Of a stretch of 64,000 nucleotides of DNA, positions 54,246-64,000 are shown piece by piece (position 1 is the stretch's first letter; each line of letters begins with the position of its first letter). This DNA is from Pyrinomonadaceae bacterium (GTDB lineage Bacteria; Acidobacteriota; Blastocatellia; Pyrinomonadales; Pyrinomonadaceae): assembly GCA_036277115.1 (NCBI GenBank), contig DASUNM010000023.1:1542907-1606906 (forward strand), written 5' to 3'. The notes under the pieces were generated by a model. It was not told where the DNA came from. It searched no databases and worked only from the letters and a program-made list of their open reading frames with translations. A program made the translations under genes and the position numbers.

Positions 54246-54761
54246 TCAGTCTAGGGTCGTGGCGCGGATCTTCTTATCCTGCTCGGCGCGAAATTCGCGC
54301 AATTTTTCTTTCAGTTCAGGTCGGCTGTTAGCGAGAATTGCGATCGCCAGCAAAGCGGCGTTAGTGGCTCCCGCTTTTCCAATTGCTAAAGTCCCTACCG
54401 GAATTCCACCCGGCATCTGCACCGTCGAAAGCAAAGAATCAAGTCCATTGAGCGCGCTGGTCATCGGCACGCCCAGCACCGGCAGAGTTGTGTGCGCCGC
54501 CATCACACCCGCAAGGTGAGCGGCGCCGCCCGCGGCGGCAATGATCACCTGGATGCCGCGTGAGTCAGCCTTGCCGGCAAACTCCGCCGCTAGCTGCGGC
54601 GAGCGATGTGCGGACATAACGTGCGATTCGTGTGGCACGCCGAAGTCTTTCAGCGTGTCTGATGCTGAACGCATTACGTCCCAGTCGGACTTGCTACCCA
54701 TGAGGACCGCGACTAGAGATTTCGAATTGCGAATTGCGGATTGCGGATTTTTCTTAGCCAT
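54246..54761 (-). CDS. purE: N5-carboxyaminoimidazole ribonucleotide mutase
   Basis: A 171-residue class I PurE, which moves the carboxyl group of N5-CAIR to give CAIR in purine synthesis. [10 protein letters not shown] (about 21-30), SAHRSP (near 50-55) with the catalytic His, and the [17 protein letters not shown] region (near 75-91) are intact. The first 16 residues ([11 protein letters not shown]) are not family-like and come from a GATTGCGAATTGCG-type repeat at the 5' end. No purK was seen next to it. Its stop is 8 bases from the convergent coiled-coil gene. Confidence 0.94.
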   Translation of the reverse strand: MAKKNPQSAIRNSKSLVAVLMGSKSDWDVMRSASDTLKDFGVPHESHVMSAHRSPQLAAEFAGKADSRGIQVIIAAAGGAAHLAGVMAAHTTLPVLGVPMTSALNGLDSLLSTVQMPGGIPVGTLAIGKAGATNAALLAIAILANSRPELKEKLREFRAEQDKKIRATTLD

Positions 54762-54801
54762 GCAGTTTTCAGATAGACTGTGTTCGAAGTGTTGGAGTCA
54801 G

Positions 54802-56256
54802 CTACTCTCCTTGATCTAAAGAATATCCACGCTCGCCGTCAAAGTTGCACAGGTTCTCGGTCTTGATGAAATCAAAGCCACCGGCGTCAACGCTCGACAA
54901 CAAATTGATGATCTGCTGATGCTCGATGGTGCCGCCGTTCTGGCTTACGAAACGGCAACGCCAATGATCGGAGCAGAACGTTTCAGACTTGCCGCCGGGC
55001 CAAACCTTTACGCCGCGATTACTAATCATCGTCAGCTTGAGATCCTCCGGCGTAATATCGGTCAGCGCCGCGCCCAGGTCGTCCGGCGAGCCTTTCATCC
55101 AATCCAGGAACACATCGACGCCCACCAACTCTTTCTTGGTGTCTGAGCGTTCTTTGAAGATCGTTTCTTCGGCAAACACTCCCTCGCCGCTGTCCTGGTT
55201 ATAGGTGACCGCTTTCAGCGTGTGCGGTTTCTTACCGAGACGCTCGACAATGGCCTGGCCAAATTCCTTAGTACCGACTTTTTGTTTGCTTACTTTCTCG
55301 TCGTAGACGTCATACGTGTGGACACCGTCTTCAATCGTGCGCAGCCACGCATTGTGAACGCGCTCGGCAATTGCAGACTGGCCAATGTGGACGAGCATCA
55401 TTACCGCGCCGAGCAGCAAACCAGACGGGTTGGCGAGATTCTGACCCGCGCGGCGCGGCGCCGAGCCATGAATCGCTTCGAACATGGCGATGTTCTCGCC
55501 GATGTTTGCTGATCCCGCGAGCCCCACCGAACCGGCGATCTGCGCCGCCACATCCGACAAAACGTCGCCGTACAAATTCGGCATCACGATCACGTCGAAA
55601 GCTTCCGGAGTGTCGGCGAGCTTGGCCGCGCCGATATCAACGATCCAATGTTCGTTCTCAAGGTCCGGATATTCAGCAGCGATTTCGTCGAAGACTTTAT
55701 GAAACAGACCGTCGGTCAGCTTCATAATGTTGTCTTTGGTGAAGCAAGTGACTTTCCTACGGTTGTGACGGCGGGCGTATTCGAAAGCGTAACGAACAAT
55801 CTTTTCCGAGCCAGGCCGTGAAATCAGTTTCAAACATTGGATGACCTGGTCCGTCTGCCGATGCTCGATGCCCGCGTAAAGATCCTCTTCATTTTCACGG
55901 ACGATTACGACGTCCATGCCGGGATGCTTTGTCTCAACGAATGGAGAGTACGAAACGCACGGCCGCACATTCGCGTAAAGGCCGAGTGTCTTCCGCACAG
56001 TCACATTGAGACTCTTGAAGCCCCCACCTTGTGGGGTCGTGATCGGCGCTTTCAGAAATACTTTGTTGCTGCGCAGCGAATCCCAGGAACTTGGCTCGAT
56101 GCCTGAACTATTGCCCGCAAGATAAACTTTCTCGCCGATATCGATCCGGTGAATGTCGAGTTTTGCGCCTGCTTCTTTCAGAATGAACAGCGTCGCTTCC
56201 ATGATTTCCGGCCCGATGCCGTCACCATGGGCGACTGTGATTGGAACTGTGGGCAT
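54802..56256 (-). CDS. icd: NADP-type isocitrate dehydrogenase with C-terminal extension
   Basis: A 484-residue beta-decarboxylating dehydrogenase. The opening VAHGDGIGPEI, substrate-binding SLNVTVRKTLGLYANVRPC, the Lys in CFTKDNIMK, and MPNLYGDVLSDVAAQIAGSVGLA are all present. HGSAPRRAGQN precedes the cofactor region. The protein continues for about 130 residues past the usual core (from about 340), as in the long Thermus/Rickettsia-type enzymes. It converts isocitrate to 2-oxoglutarate. The frame opens at 56322, but ATG 56256, with GAAAGG 9 bases upstream, is the better start. Confidence 0.9.
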   Translation of the reverse strand: MPTVPITVAHGDGIGPEIMEATLFILKEAGAKLDIHRIDIGEKVYLAGNSSGIEPSSWDSLRSNKVFLKAPITTPQGGGFKSLNVTVRKTLGLYANVRPCVSYSPFVETKHPGMDVVIVRENEEDLYAGIEHRQTDQVIQCLKLISRPGSEKIVRYAFEYARRHNRRKVTCFTKDNIMKLTDGLFHKVFDEIAAEYPDLENEHWIVDIGAAKLADTPEAFDVIVMPNLYGDVLSDVAAQIAGSVGLAGSANIGENIAMFEAIHGSAPRRAGQNLANPSGLLLGAVMMLVHIGQSAIAERVHNAWLRTIEDGVHTYDVYDEKVSKQKVGTKEFGQAIVERLGKKPHTLKAVTYNQDSGEGVFAEETIFKERSDTKKELVGVDVFLDWMKGSPDDLGAALTDITPEDLKLTMISNRGVKVWPGGKSETFCSDHWRCRFVSQNGGTIEHQQIINLLSSVDAGGFDFIKTENLCNFDGERGYSLDQGE

Positions 56257-56340
56257 GAACGAGTGCCTTTCTTTGGCGTAATGGAAGTTGACGAATATAC
56301 GCCTAAAGGTAAAGGCGGGCAAAGCGGGGTGAAGGGGGAC

Positions 56341-56425
56341 GATTGCTTCATTGATTCATTGCTTCATTGATTCAATGGTTCGGTTTGAATAGGTCAATGA
56401 TTCAATGGATCGATGTTCCAATGAA
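56341..56425. repeat. ATTGATTCA direct/inverted repeat cluster
   Basis: Several copies of TTGATTCA, TTGCTTCA and TCAATGATTCAATGG are arranged head to tail and inverted in the divergent gap between the isocitrate dehydrogenase and mutS2 genes. The sequence is AT-rich compared with its surroundings. Promoters for both genes must lie in or near it, but no -35/-10 pair was resolved. Confidence 0.65.
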
Positions 56426-56485
56426 CCAATTTCCTATCAGTCTAATCTGCGGATAGGTTCCTGGCGGTGTAAGATTGATTCTTCC

Positions 56486-59275
56486 ATGAATCCTCAGGCT
56501 TTCGGAATTCTTGAGTTCGATCAGTTGCGCCAACTCGTACGGCGGCACGCGCAAACCGACATGGGTCGCGCGCGGGTCGCGGACCTCGAGCCGTTCGACG
56601 ATCTGGAGCCACTGCGGCACGCGCTGACTGAACTTGGCGAAGCGATCAGTTTGCGCGCGCGGGGTGCGCGCTTCTCGTTCGACGGCGTCGCTGATCCGAG
56701 CGAGTCAATCGCGCGTTTGAAGATCGAAGGAGCGGCCCTGGAACCATTGGCCATGCTCGATCTGGTGCGCCTGTGCAACTCAGCTCTGGATGCGCGAAAC
56801 GCGATCCTCGCGGAACGCGAAGACTCTCCGACGCTCTTCGACACAGTCGCCGCGCTTTCACCCGACCTGAAGCAGCTCGCGACCGCGATCACGAAGAAGA
56901 TTCTGCCGAACGGCGAACTGGATGACCGTGCGAGTCCTGAGCTGGCCCGCATTCGTCACGACGTCGGACGGCTTCGTTCATCGATCACGCGATCGCTGGA
57001 AAACCTGATGCGCCGCTCGTCCGAGGCAATTCAGGAAGAACTCGTCACTGTTCGCAACGATCGGTTCGTCATCCCCGTGCGCGCGGATCATCGGGGCCGC
57101 ATCAATGGCGTCGCGCACGGTTCTTCGTCATCGGGACAGACGATATTTATCGAGCCGATGCCGACAATCGAGGCCAACAATGAATTACAAACGCTCCGCG
57201 AAGCGGAACAACGGGAGATCGCTGCAATCTTATTTCGTCTTTCCGAAGACCTGCGCGCGCAGTTGCCGGCGATCGAAGCGGCCGCGGTGGCCGTCGCGGT
57301 GCTTGACGTAATCAATGCGAAGACCGCGTTCGGCGAACGCTTCAATTGTGTGGTGCCTGAAGTGGCACAGACTAGCGCCAGGGGTGAGGTCAGTACCGGG
57401 AGCGGTAGCGACCGGGTCCGCTCGTCGGCGAGCGTTGCTTTTGTCGATCATGACCACCCGGTCGCATCCACCACCCCACGCGGGCTGCCCGCGCAGGGAC
57501 CCCGGTCCGCTCCCGGTACTGACCTCATAGCCAACCTGGAACTACTCGACGCGCGTCATCCGCTGCTCGAGGAGAATCTGCGCGCATCCGGCGGTCAAGT
57601 CGTGCCCGTTTCATTCACGCTGGATCATGAGCAGACAACGATGGTGATCTCGGGTGCGAACGCCGGTGGGAAGACCGTCGTGCTGAAAACCGCGGGTCTG
57701 CTGTCGCTGATGGCTCTCTCTGGGCTGCCGGTTCCTGCGCGTTCAGCGCGGGTCCCCTTCTATCGATCAGTTCTTGCCGACATCGGGGACCATCAGTCGC
57801 TGGCGGCAAATCTCTCGACCTTCACCTCACACGTTGCAAACATCGCGACGATGATCGAAATCTGCTCCGGCAGCGCGGACATCTCGCCCCCATCTTCTTC
57901 GTCCCTCGTACTACTCGATGAAGTCGGGACCGGAACCGATCCAGAGGAAGGGTCAGCGTTGGGCGTTGCCGTTGTCGATCATTTCAAGCAGCGCGGCGCT
58001 CACGTGCTGGCCACGACGCATTACTCCGGATTGAAAATGTACGCGGCGAATGAACCCGGCGTCCTGAACGCCAGTGTCGAGTTTGACGAACGGACTTTGC
58101 GGCCGACGTATCGTTTACTTGTCGGAGTCGCCGGATCCTCTTCAGGTTTGGACATCGCGCAACGGTTCGGGATTCCCGCGGACATCATCGCCGGCGCAAA
58201 TGAACACGTCACAGAATCGTCGCGGGTTGCGACCGAATACCTAAGGCGGATTAAGCGCGAGGCCGATGAAGCCGAAGCCTTGCGGCGCGCCCTGGAAGAA
58301 GAACGCGCGGCGGTTGCTGAGAAATTCGCGACCCTCGATCTCGACTCTCAGCGGCGCGAACGTGAACGGCAGACTGAGTTTGAAAAACAGTCGGCCGCCA
58401 TCTTCGCCGAATTTGAAAAGCTTTCCCGCGAACTTCTGGCGAAGATTCAAGAGCGCGCCGATCGCGTCAAGGTCGAGCGCGAAACCCAGAAACGAGCGGC
58501 TGAGCTCAAGGGCGAAGCACAACGCGCGGCCAAAGCGATGTCTGACGAGGCGCGCCAAAAAACGCGTGCCCAACTTAGAGGACCTCGCAGTCAGGAAGGG
58601 GGCCTGCCCCCGCAGTTGCGCGGCGTGAAGGTAGTTCGCGACGGGCAGGTTGTGAGTGATGCACCACGAACGGCTGAGTCGCCCGAGCCGTCGGAAGACA
58701 GCGGGCAAGATGCCCGCGCTCCCAAGCACCCTCCCAGCGGCGACCCCCTACGCGAGATTGCGGTTGGCGACCGGGTTCGTCTCCTTTCATTCGGTTCGAC
58801 CGGCATCGTCGATCAAATCAAAGACGACGAGGCGGAAGTTCGTGTCGGCTCGTTGCGCATGCGCGAGAAACTCTTAAATCTTGAACTGCTCGACGGTACG
58901 AGCTCGAAGCAGAATGAAGTCAGTACCTCCCGCGGTAGCGGGCGGGTCAAAGGTTCTCTTGAGGCTCTGAAGAGACAGGCAACCGCAACCGAGCTGCACC
59001 TGCACTCAAAAGACTCGAACTCCAGGTCTCAGAACCACGAACTTAATCTCATTGGTAGGACCACCGATGAAGCCGTCGATCTGGCGGACAAGTTTCTCGA
59101 CGAAGCTTTCCTGAACGGCCTCAGCGAAGTGCGCATAATTCACGGCCACGGCACCGGCGCGCTGCGTAAGGCGGTCGCTGAATTCCTGCGCTCCCATCCG
59201 CACGTCGCGCGCTTTTCATCAGCGCCACCTGAAAAGGGCGGATCCGGCGCAACGCAAGTTGAACTCAATTCATGA
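56486..59275 (+). CDS. mutS2: MutS2-family DNA-binding ATPase/endonuclease with repeat-derived insertions
   Basis: 930 residues, clearly longer than the roughly 780-800 of typical MutS2. Core and clamp domains (1-385) are followed by the ATPase (Walker A GANAGGKT near 390; Walker B LVLLDEVGTGTDPEEG near 475), a long Glu/Arg coiled coil (about 580-700), a KOW-like segment (IAVGDRVRLL), and a C-terminal Smr domain with ELNLIGR and IHGHGTGALRKA. The extra length comes largely from in-frame palindromes: residues 301-347 (REP-A), a Gly/Pro-rich stretch near 700-750, and about 811-821 (half REP-A). The frame stays open throughout. ATG 56486 is chosen. Its end overlaps the hydrolase (ATGA). Confidence 0.93.
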   Translation: MNPQAFGILEFDQLRQLVRRHAQTDMGRARVADLEPFDDLEPLRHALTELGEAISLRARGARFSFDGVADPSESIARLKIEGAALEPLAMLDLVRLCNSALDARNAILAEREDSPTLFDTVAALSPDLKQLATAITKKILPNGELDDRASPELARIRHDVGRLRSSITRSLENLMRRSSEAIQEELVTVRNDRFVIPVRADHRGRINGVAHGSSSSGQTIFIEPMPTIEANNELQTLREAEQREIAAILFRLSEDLRAQLPAIEAAAVAVAVLDVINAKTAFGERFNCVVPEVAQTSARGEVSTGSGSDRVRSSASVAFVDHDHPVASTTPRGLPAQGPRSAPGTDLIANLELLDARHPLLEENLRASGGQVVPVSFTLDHEQTTMVISGANAGGKTVVLKTAGLLSLMALSGLPVPARSARVPFYRSVLADIGDHQSLAANLSTFTSHVANIATMIEICSGSADISPPSSSSLVLLDEVGTGTDPEEGSALGVAVVDHFKQRGAHVLATTHYSGLKMYAANEPGVLNASVEFDERTLRPTYRLLVGVAGSSSGLDIAQRFGIPADIIAGANEHVTESSRVATEYLRRIKREADEAEALRRALEEERAAVAEKFATLDLDSQRRERERQTEFEKQSAAIFAEFEKLSRELLAKIQERADRVKVERETQKRAAELKGEAQRAAKAMSDEARQKTRAQLRGPRSQEGGLPPQLRGVKVVRDGQVVSDAPRTAESPEPSEDSGQDARAPKHPPSGDPLREIAVGDRVRLLSFGSTGIVDQIKDDEAEVRVGSLRMREKLLNLELLDGTSSKQNEVSTSRGSGRVKGSLEALKRQATATELHLHSKDSNSRSQNHELNLIGRTTDEAVDLADKFLDEAFLNGLSEVRIIHGHGTGALRKAVAEFLRSHPHVARFSSAPPEKGGSGATQVELNS
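57385..57527. repeat. REP-A full palindrome inside mutS2
   Basis: TGAGGTCAGTACCGGGAGCG-GTAGCGACCGGGTC at the left and CCCCGGTCCGCTCCCGGTACTGACCTCA at the right enclose about 80 bases. At 143 bases it is the longest core of this family here. It is read in frame as about 47 Ser/Pro/Arg-rich residues between clamp and ATPase segments. Confidence 0.9.
58918..58948. repeat. Half REP-A unit inside mutS2
   Basis: A single arm with GTCAGTACCTCCCGCGGTAG and a CGGGCGGGTC end, read in frame (VSTSRGSGRV) between the KOW-like and Smr parts of MutS2. A further GCGGGCAAGATGCCCGCGC palindrome lies upstream at about 58702-58720, also in frame. Confidence 0.8.
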
Positions 59276-60216
59276 AGGAACGCGAGGATTCGGTTCCTCT
59301 CTCCGCATGCGGAGAGGGGTTAGGGGAGAGGTTAACGCGCGTCGCAACCCCACCCCCTGCCCCCTCCCCGCGAGCGAGGAGTGGAGAACACCCATTCAAA
59401 CTCCATCTGGTTGAAGGCACCGGCCTGAAGCGTCTGTTCTTTTCCATCATCGTGGGGCTTGTGCTTTCATACGTCGGTCTGCTTTTGTACGGAACAATGT
59501 TCGCCGAACGAATGATCTTTCTCCCGCCGGTTACCAATTACCGCGATACAAGTTCAACTCTGAAACTAAAGTCCGGTGACGGCATTGAGATTTCCGCGGC
59601 TTATCTTCCCAATCCGGAAGCTACCTACACAATTCTCTTCAGTCACGGAAATGCTGAAGACCTTGGAACCCTGGCGCCTGAGTTGGAAAACATAAGGGCG
59701 CTCGGCTTTTCAATCTTTGCCTATGACTATCACGGATACGGAACAAGCGGCGGCAAAGCGACTGAGCAGAATGCTTACGAAGACATCGACGCCGCGTACA
59801 ATTACCTGACTCAAGTATTAAAGGTTCCGCCGGATCGGATTATTGCGCACGGTCGTTCGCTGGGCGGCGCAGTCGCAATTGACCTCGCTTCGCGGAAACC
59901 CCTCGGCGGACTCGTCGTCGAGAGCTCGTTTGTGTCCGCGTTTCGCGTGGTGACCGGCTATCGCATCTTTCCATTCGACAAGTTCCGCAACGCTGACAAG
60001 ATTAAAGCGGTCCGCTGTCCGGTGCTGATAATTCACGGCCGCCAGGATGAAGTAATCCCGTTTTGGCATGGCGAACGACTATTTGAATTAGCGAACGAGC
60101 CGAAGATGAATTTTTGGGCGGATGGCGCCGGCCACAATAATTTGAAACCTGTTGCGGGCGCCGAATACGTGAAGTCGTTGCAGGCATTCCGCGATTCGCT
60201 GGCAACTTTGAAGTAA
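59272..60216 (+). CDS. Membrane-anchored alpha/beta hydrolase (ABHD13/17-like)
   Basis: A 314-residue serine hydrolase. One membrane anchor spans about residues 54-77. The fold then shows the oxyanion stretch LFSHGNAEDLG, YDYHGYGTSGG and the nucleophile motif HGRSLGGAVA (Ser near 205). Late HGRQDEVIPF and GHNNL supply the Asp and His. It probably hydrolyses esters at the membrane face; substrate unknown. The first 40 residues are read from a REP-B palindrome, so the original start may be further in. ATG 59272 overlaps the mutS2 stop; its own stop overlaps the next gene. Confidence 0.82.
   Translation: MKEREDSVPLSACGEGLGERLTRVATPPPAPSPRARSGEHPFKLHLVEGTGLKRLFFSIIVGLVLSYVGLLLYGTMFAERMIFLPPVTNYRDTSSTLKLKSGDGIEISAAYLPNPEATYTILFSHGNAEDLGTLAPELENIRALGFSIFAYDYHGYGTSGGKATEQNAYEDIDAAYNYLTQVLKVPPDRIIAHGRSLGGAVAIDLASRKPLGGLVVESSFVSAFRVVTGYRIFPFDKFRNADKIKAVRCPVLIIHGRQDEVIPFWHGERLFELANEPKMNFWADGAGHNNLKPVAGAEYVKSLQAFRDSLATLK
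59296..59386. repeat. REP-B palindrome at the 5' end of the hydrolase gene
   Basis: CTCTCCGCATGCGGAGAGGG with a GTTAGGGGAGAGG arm, a short core, then a CCCTCCCCGCGAGCGAGGAG end. It is in frame with the hydrolase and gives a Pro/Arg-rich N-tail. Confidence 0.85.
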
Positions 60217-60581
60217 TGACTAACAAAGAACCGTCGTGGTTGACGCTTTTTCGTCCCGTAGGACAGCAAGAACTCGAACTAATCCAACGTAGCCAGAGCA
60301 CTGCCTTTCCTCCGCGACTACCTGAGCAGCCATTCTTTTATCCGGTTCTGAACGAAGATTACGCGGCACAAATCGCTCGCGACTGGAATGCGAAATATAA
60401 CGAGCCCAAATTTGGTTATGTGACGCGCTTTCGTGTAAGAAAGTCTTTTCTCGATCGTTATGAAGTGAAGACAGTAGGGGGCGCGAACCATCAGGAATAT
60501 TGGATACCTGCTGAAGAACTTGAGGAACTCAACCGTAACATCATCGGCACCATCGAAGTGATCGCCGAATTCAAGAATTAA
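60216..60581 (+). CDS. Short conserved protein, 'FRPVG' type, unknown function
   Basis: A 121-residue soluble protein. The LFRPVGQQELELI opening, FPPRLPEQPFFYPVLNEDYA middle and YEVKTVGGANHQEYWIPAEELEELN end match a small family often labelled (without proof) ADP-ribosylation/crystallin J1-like. The sequence is rich in aromatic residues and acidic at the end. It overlaps the hydrolase stop (TAATG) and ends 3 bases before dnaG, so it is co-translated with both. The true role is unknown. Confidence 0.7.
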   Translation: MTNKEPSWLTLFRPVGQQELELIQRSQSTAFPPRLPEQPFFYPVLNEDYAAQIARDWNAKYNEPKFGYVTRFRVRKSFLDRYEVKTVGGANHQEYWIPAEELEELNRNIIGTIEVIAEFKN

Positions 60582-60584
60582 CTC

Positions 60585-62396
60585 GTGCGTTTTCCGCAAA
60601 CCTTCATCGATGACCTGCGCCGCCAGTCGGACATTGTCCGCATCGTGCAGGACTATGTGACGCTGAAGAAGGCGGGCGCGAATTGGGTGGCGCGTTGTCC
60701 TTTTCACAAAGAGACCAAGCCTTCCTTTTCCGTCAATCCCGCAAAAGAAATTTTCTACTGCTTCGGCTGTCAAAAAGGCGGCTCCGTTTTCAACTTCGTG
60801 ATGGAGATCGAGCGGGTGGCTTTTCCCGAGGCGATCAAAATCGTCGCCGAGAAATCCGGCGTGCCCCTGCCGAAGATGATCGACGACGGACGGTTCGAAG
60901 CGCGCAAGCGCGATTCGGATGAGGTCATCGAACTTAATCAATGGGCGCTGCAATGGTGGCAGGATCAGCTCCAGAGCAAAGCCGCGACCTCCGTCCGGCA
61001 GTACCTAAAGCAGCGCGGCTTGACGGAAGAAACGACAAAGACGTTCCGGCTCGGATTTGCACCGGACAGTTGGGAGGCCCTGTCCACCCATCTGCGCCAA
61101 AAGGGCGCTACTCAGGAGCAACTTGAGCGCAGTGGCCTCGTCGTGAAAAAGGATGAAGGCGGATCTTACGACCGTTTTCGCGGGCGGCTAATGTTTCCGG
61201 TGTTCGACGCCCAGGGGAAGCCCATCGCGTTTGGCGGCCGGACGCTGGATCCTGAAGGCGAGCCCAAGTATCTAAATTCTCCGGAAACGTCGGCTTACAC
61301 GAAGGGCCGCCACCTCTTTGGCTTGAACCTGACCCGCGACGAAATCAGGCGGAATGGGTTCGCCATTCTCGTCGAAGGCTACCTGGATCTCATCGTTCCT
61401 TACCAGTTTGGTATCAGGAATTTAGCCGCGAGTCTCGGCACCGCGCTGACGCCTGAGCAAGTGAAATTGATTGGCCGCTTTGCGCGTAAGGTTGTGGTGA
61501 ACTATGATGGTGATCGCGCGGGTGTGCAGGCAGCGAAGCGGGCGATCGAAACTCTTCTGGCAGAAGACCTTGAGGTCAAGGTGTTGGTGCTCCCGGACAA
61601 CGCCGATCCTGACGATTTCATCAGAAAAAACGGCGTCACGGAGTATCAGCAGCGGCGAGGCAACGCACAGCCCCATATACAATTCGTGATCGATCAAGCG
61701 GTACGGGATCGTAACCTTCACAACCCGGCGGACAAAGCGGCGGCGGTGGAGGAGACGCTCCCGTTTGTGCGCGCTGTCCGCGATTCGATTCAACGGCGCG
61801 GGTATTTTGATGAGGCAATGGATCGGCTGCGAATTCCAAACGATCAGCGGCGCGAGCTTTTGCAAAGAATACGCGGCGCCGCAAGTGGTGACGGACAAAC
61901 CGTTCAGCAGGTGGTTGTCCGGCAACTGAAGCCGACGGTTGCGGAACAAAAGCTTTTGGAACTGCTGCTGGCGAGCGAAGAGTTGCGAAAGATTGTTCTG
62001 GCGCGGCTCGAACCGAGTGATTACGAAGGAATTGCGACGGCGCCAATTTTTCGCGCGCTGGTCAAGCTGAACGAGGACGAAGGCGAAGTCAACTTCGATT
62101 CATTGAGCGCGGAAACGCCGGACAATCCCGCGACCGGCGAGTTGCTGGCGCGGTTAATGATTGCCGAGCCAATTGAGTCGTTCGATGACGCATTGACGCA
62201 CGCTGATAGCTGTCTGAATGCTTTGCGCCTGATGAAGCTGGATCGGGAGATTGACGAACTTAGTTCGCAAGTCGCCGAAGCGGAACGCGCGGGTGAAACA
62301 GAGAAACGCGACAGGCTGGAAACGAAAAAACAGGAACTATTCAAACAGCGCGGCAATTATCTGACGGCAGCGCAAGTCAGTAAAACGGTGCATTGA
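60585..62396 (+). CDS. dnaG: DNA primase
   Basis: A 603-residue primase that lays RNA primers for replication. The N-terminal CHC2 zinc finger is CPFHKETK and CFGCQKGG (about residues 38-66). The core domain is about 115-250, and the Toprim domain (about 255-340) has VEGYLDL and the metal-binding NYDGDRAG. A helical C-terminal region for helicase contact follows. It starts at a GTG. It lies 3 bases after the 121-residue gene and is followed by rpoD, keeping the common dnaG-rpoD (macromolecular synthesis) order. A half REP-A unit sits between them. Confidence 0.95.
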   Translation: MRFPQTFIDDLRRQSDIVRIVQDYVTLKKAGANWVARCPFHKETKPSFSVNPAKEIFYCFGCQKGGSVFNFVMEIERVAFPEAIKIVAEKSGVPLPKMIDDGRFEARKRDSDEVIELNQWALQWWQDQLQSKAATSVRQYLKQRGLTEETTKTFRLGFAPDSWEALSTHLRQKGATQEQLERSGLVVKKDEGGSYDRFRGRLMFPVFDAQGKPIAFGGRTLDPEGEPKYLNSPETSAYTKGRHLFGLNLTRDEIRRNGFAILVEGYLDLIVPYQFGIRNLAASLGTALTPEQVKLIGRFARKVVVNYDGDRAGVQAAKRAIETLLAEDLEVKVLVLPDNADPDDFIRKNGVTEYQQRRGNAQPHIQFVIDQAVRDRNLHNPADKAAAVEETLPFVRAVRDSIQRRGYFDEAMDRLRIPNDQRRELLQRIRGAASGDGQTVQQVVVRQLKPTVAEQKLLELLLASEELRKIVLARLEPSDYEGIATAPIFRALVKLNEDEGEVNFDSLSAETPDNPATGELLARLMIAEPIESFDDALTHADSCLNALRLMKLDREIDELSSQVAEAERAGETEKRDRLETKKQELFKQRGNYLTAAQVSKTVH

Positions 62397-62426
62397 ATTA
62401 ATCGAGCCGCATGGTGCGGCCCAGTG

Positions 62427-62480
62427 GTCAGTACCACCTGCGGGGATTTGTCAGTACCACCTGCGGTAGCGGGTGGGTTG
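62427..62480. repeat. REP-A half-units in tandem
   Basis: Two direct copies of GTCAGTACCACCTGCGG, the second with GTAGCGGGTGGGTT, in the dnaG-rpoD gap, the same tandem style as at 3683-3745. The AACGAGGATAAAATATAAC just after may hold the ribosome site (GAGGA) and an AT-rich spacer for the rpoD GTG. Confidence 0.8.
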
Positions 62481-62499
62481 AACGAGGATAAAATATAAC

Positions 62500-64000
<1,501 letters not shown>

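Overview
The window looks like chromosomal DNA from a free-living, GC-rich, Gram-negative soil-type heterotroph. The most likely group is Acidobacteriota (Blastocatellia-like). This is inferred from the gene mix: FHA and serine/threonine-kinase signalling, stacked MacB-type permeases, M28 peptidase, PEP-CTERM protein, mutS2 next to dnaG-rpoD, and a very high load of dispersed palindromic repeats. No rRNA, tRNA or CRISPR array was seen.

Layout: 1-5.2 kb (minus) is the end of a polysaccharide cluster (deacetylase-like protein, heparinase-type lyase, UDP-sugar dehydrogenase). 5.4-6.6 kb is a sarcosine-oxidase-like flavoprotein. 6.6-11.4 kb (minus) is a signalling block: FHA-GAF-SpoIIE phosphatase, RDD membrane protein, Ser/Thr kinase with FHA, and a zinc-ribbon FHA protein. 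11.7-19.6 kb is one MacAB-like export operon with one adaptor, one ATPase and four tandem permeases. 19.6-24.8 kb (minus) holds a Yip1-like protein, OppF/OppD-type ATPases and a secreted M28 peptidase. hisS is at 25.1 kb, followed by DinB-like and glyoxalase-fold genes.

28-43.5 kb reads as a tryptophan/anthranilate catabolic region. It holds tryptophan 2,3-dioxygenase, kynureninase, an anthranilate/benzoate-type CoA ligase, the two halves of an anthraniloyl-CoA monooxygenase/reductase as separate genes, enoyl-CoA hydratase, acyl-CoA dehydrogenase, a RidA-like protein, an aminotransferase and an APC permease. The flavin monooxygenase half carries a C-terminal intein-like Hint domain split by a DUF559 nuclease, itself bracketed by palindromic repeats. 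This is the most unusual object in the window. A REP-associated (Y1) transposase relic lies inside the same region.

43.5-50.6 kb holds a PEP-CTERM surface protein and a minus-strand regulatory set (NtrC-type regulator, hybrid kinase, HD-GYP/GGDEF protein). 51-64 kb is mixed housekeeping: MFS exporter, LOG-like protein, atypical SDR, purE, isocitrate dehydrogenase, mutS2, an alpha/beta hydrolase, dnaG and the first part of rpoD.

At least six palindromic repeat families (called REP-A to REP-G here) sit in most intergenic gaps. Several have become in-frame parts of proteins (MutS2, the Hint protein, the MFS exporter, OppD, the hydrolase).
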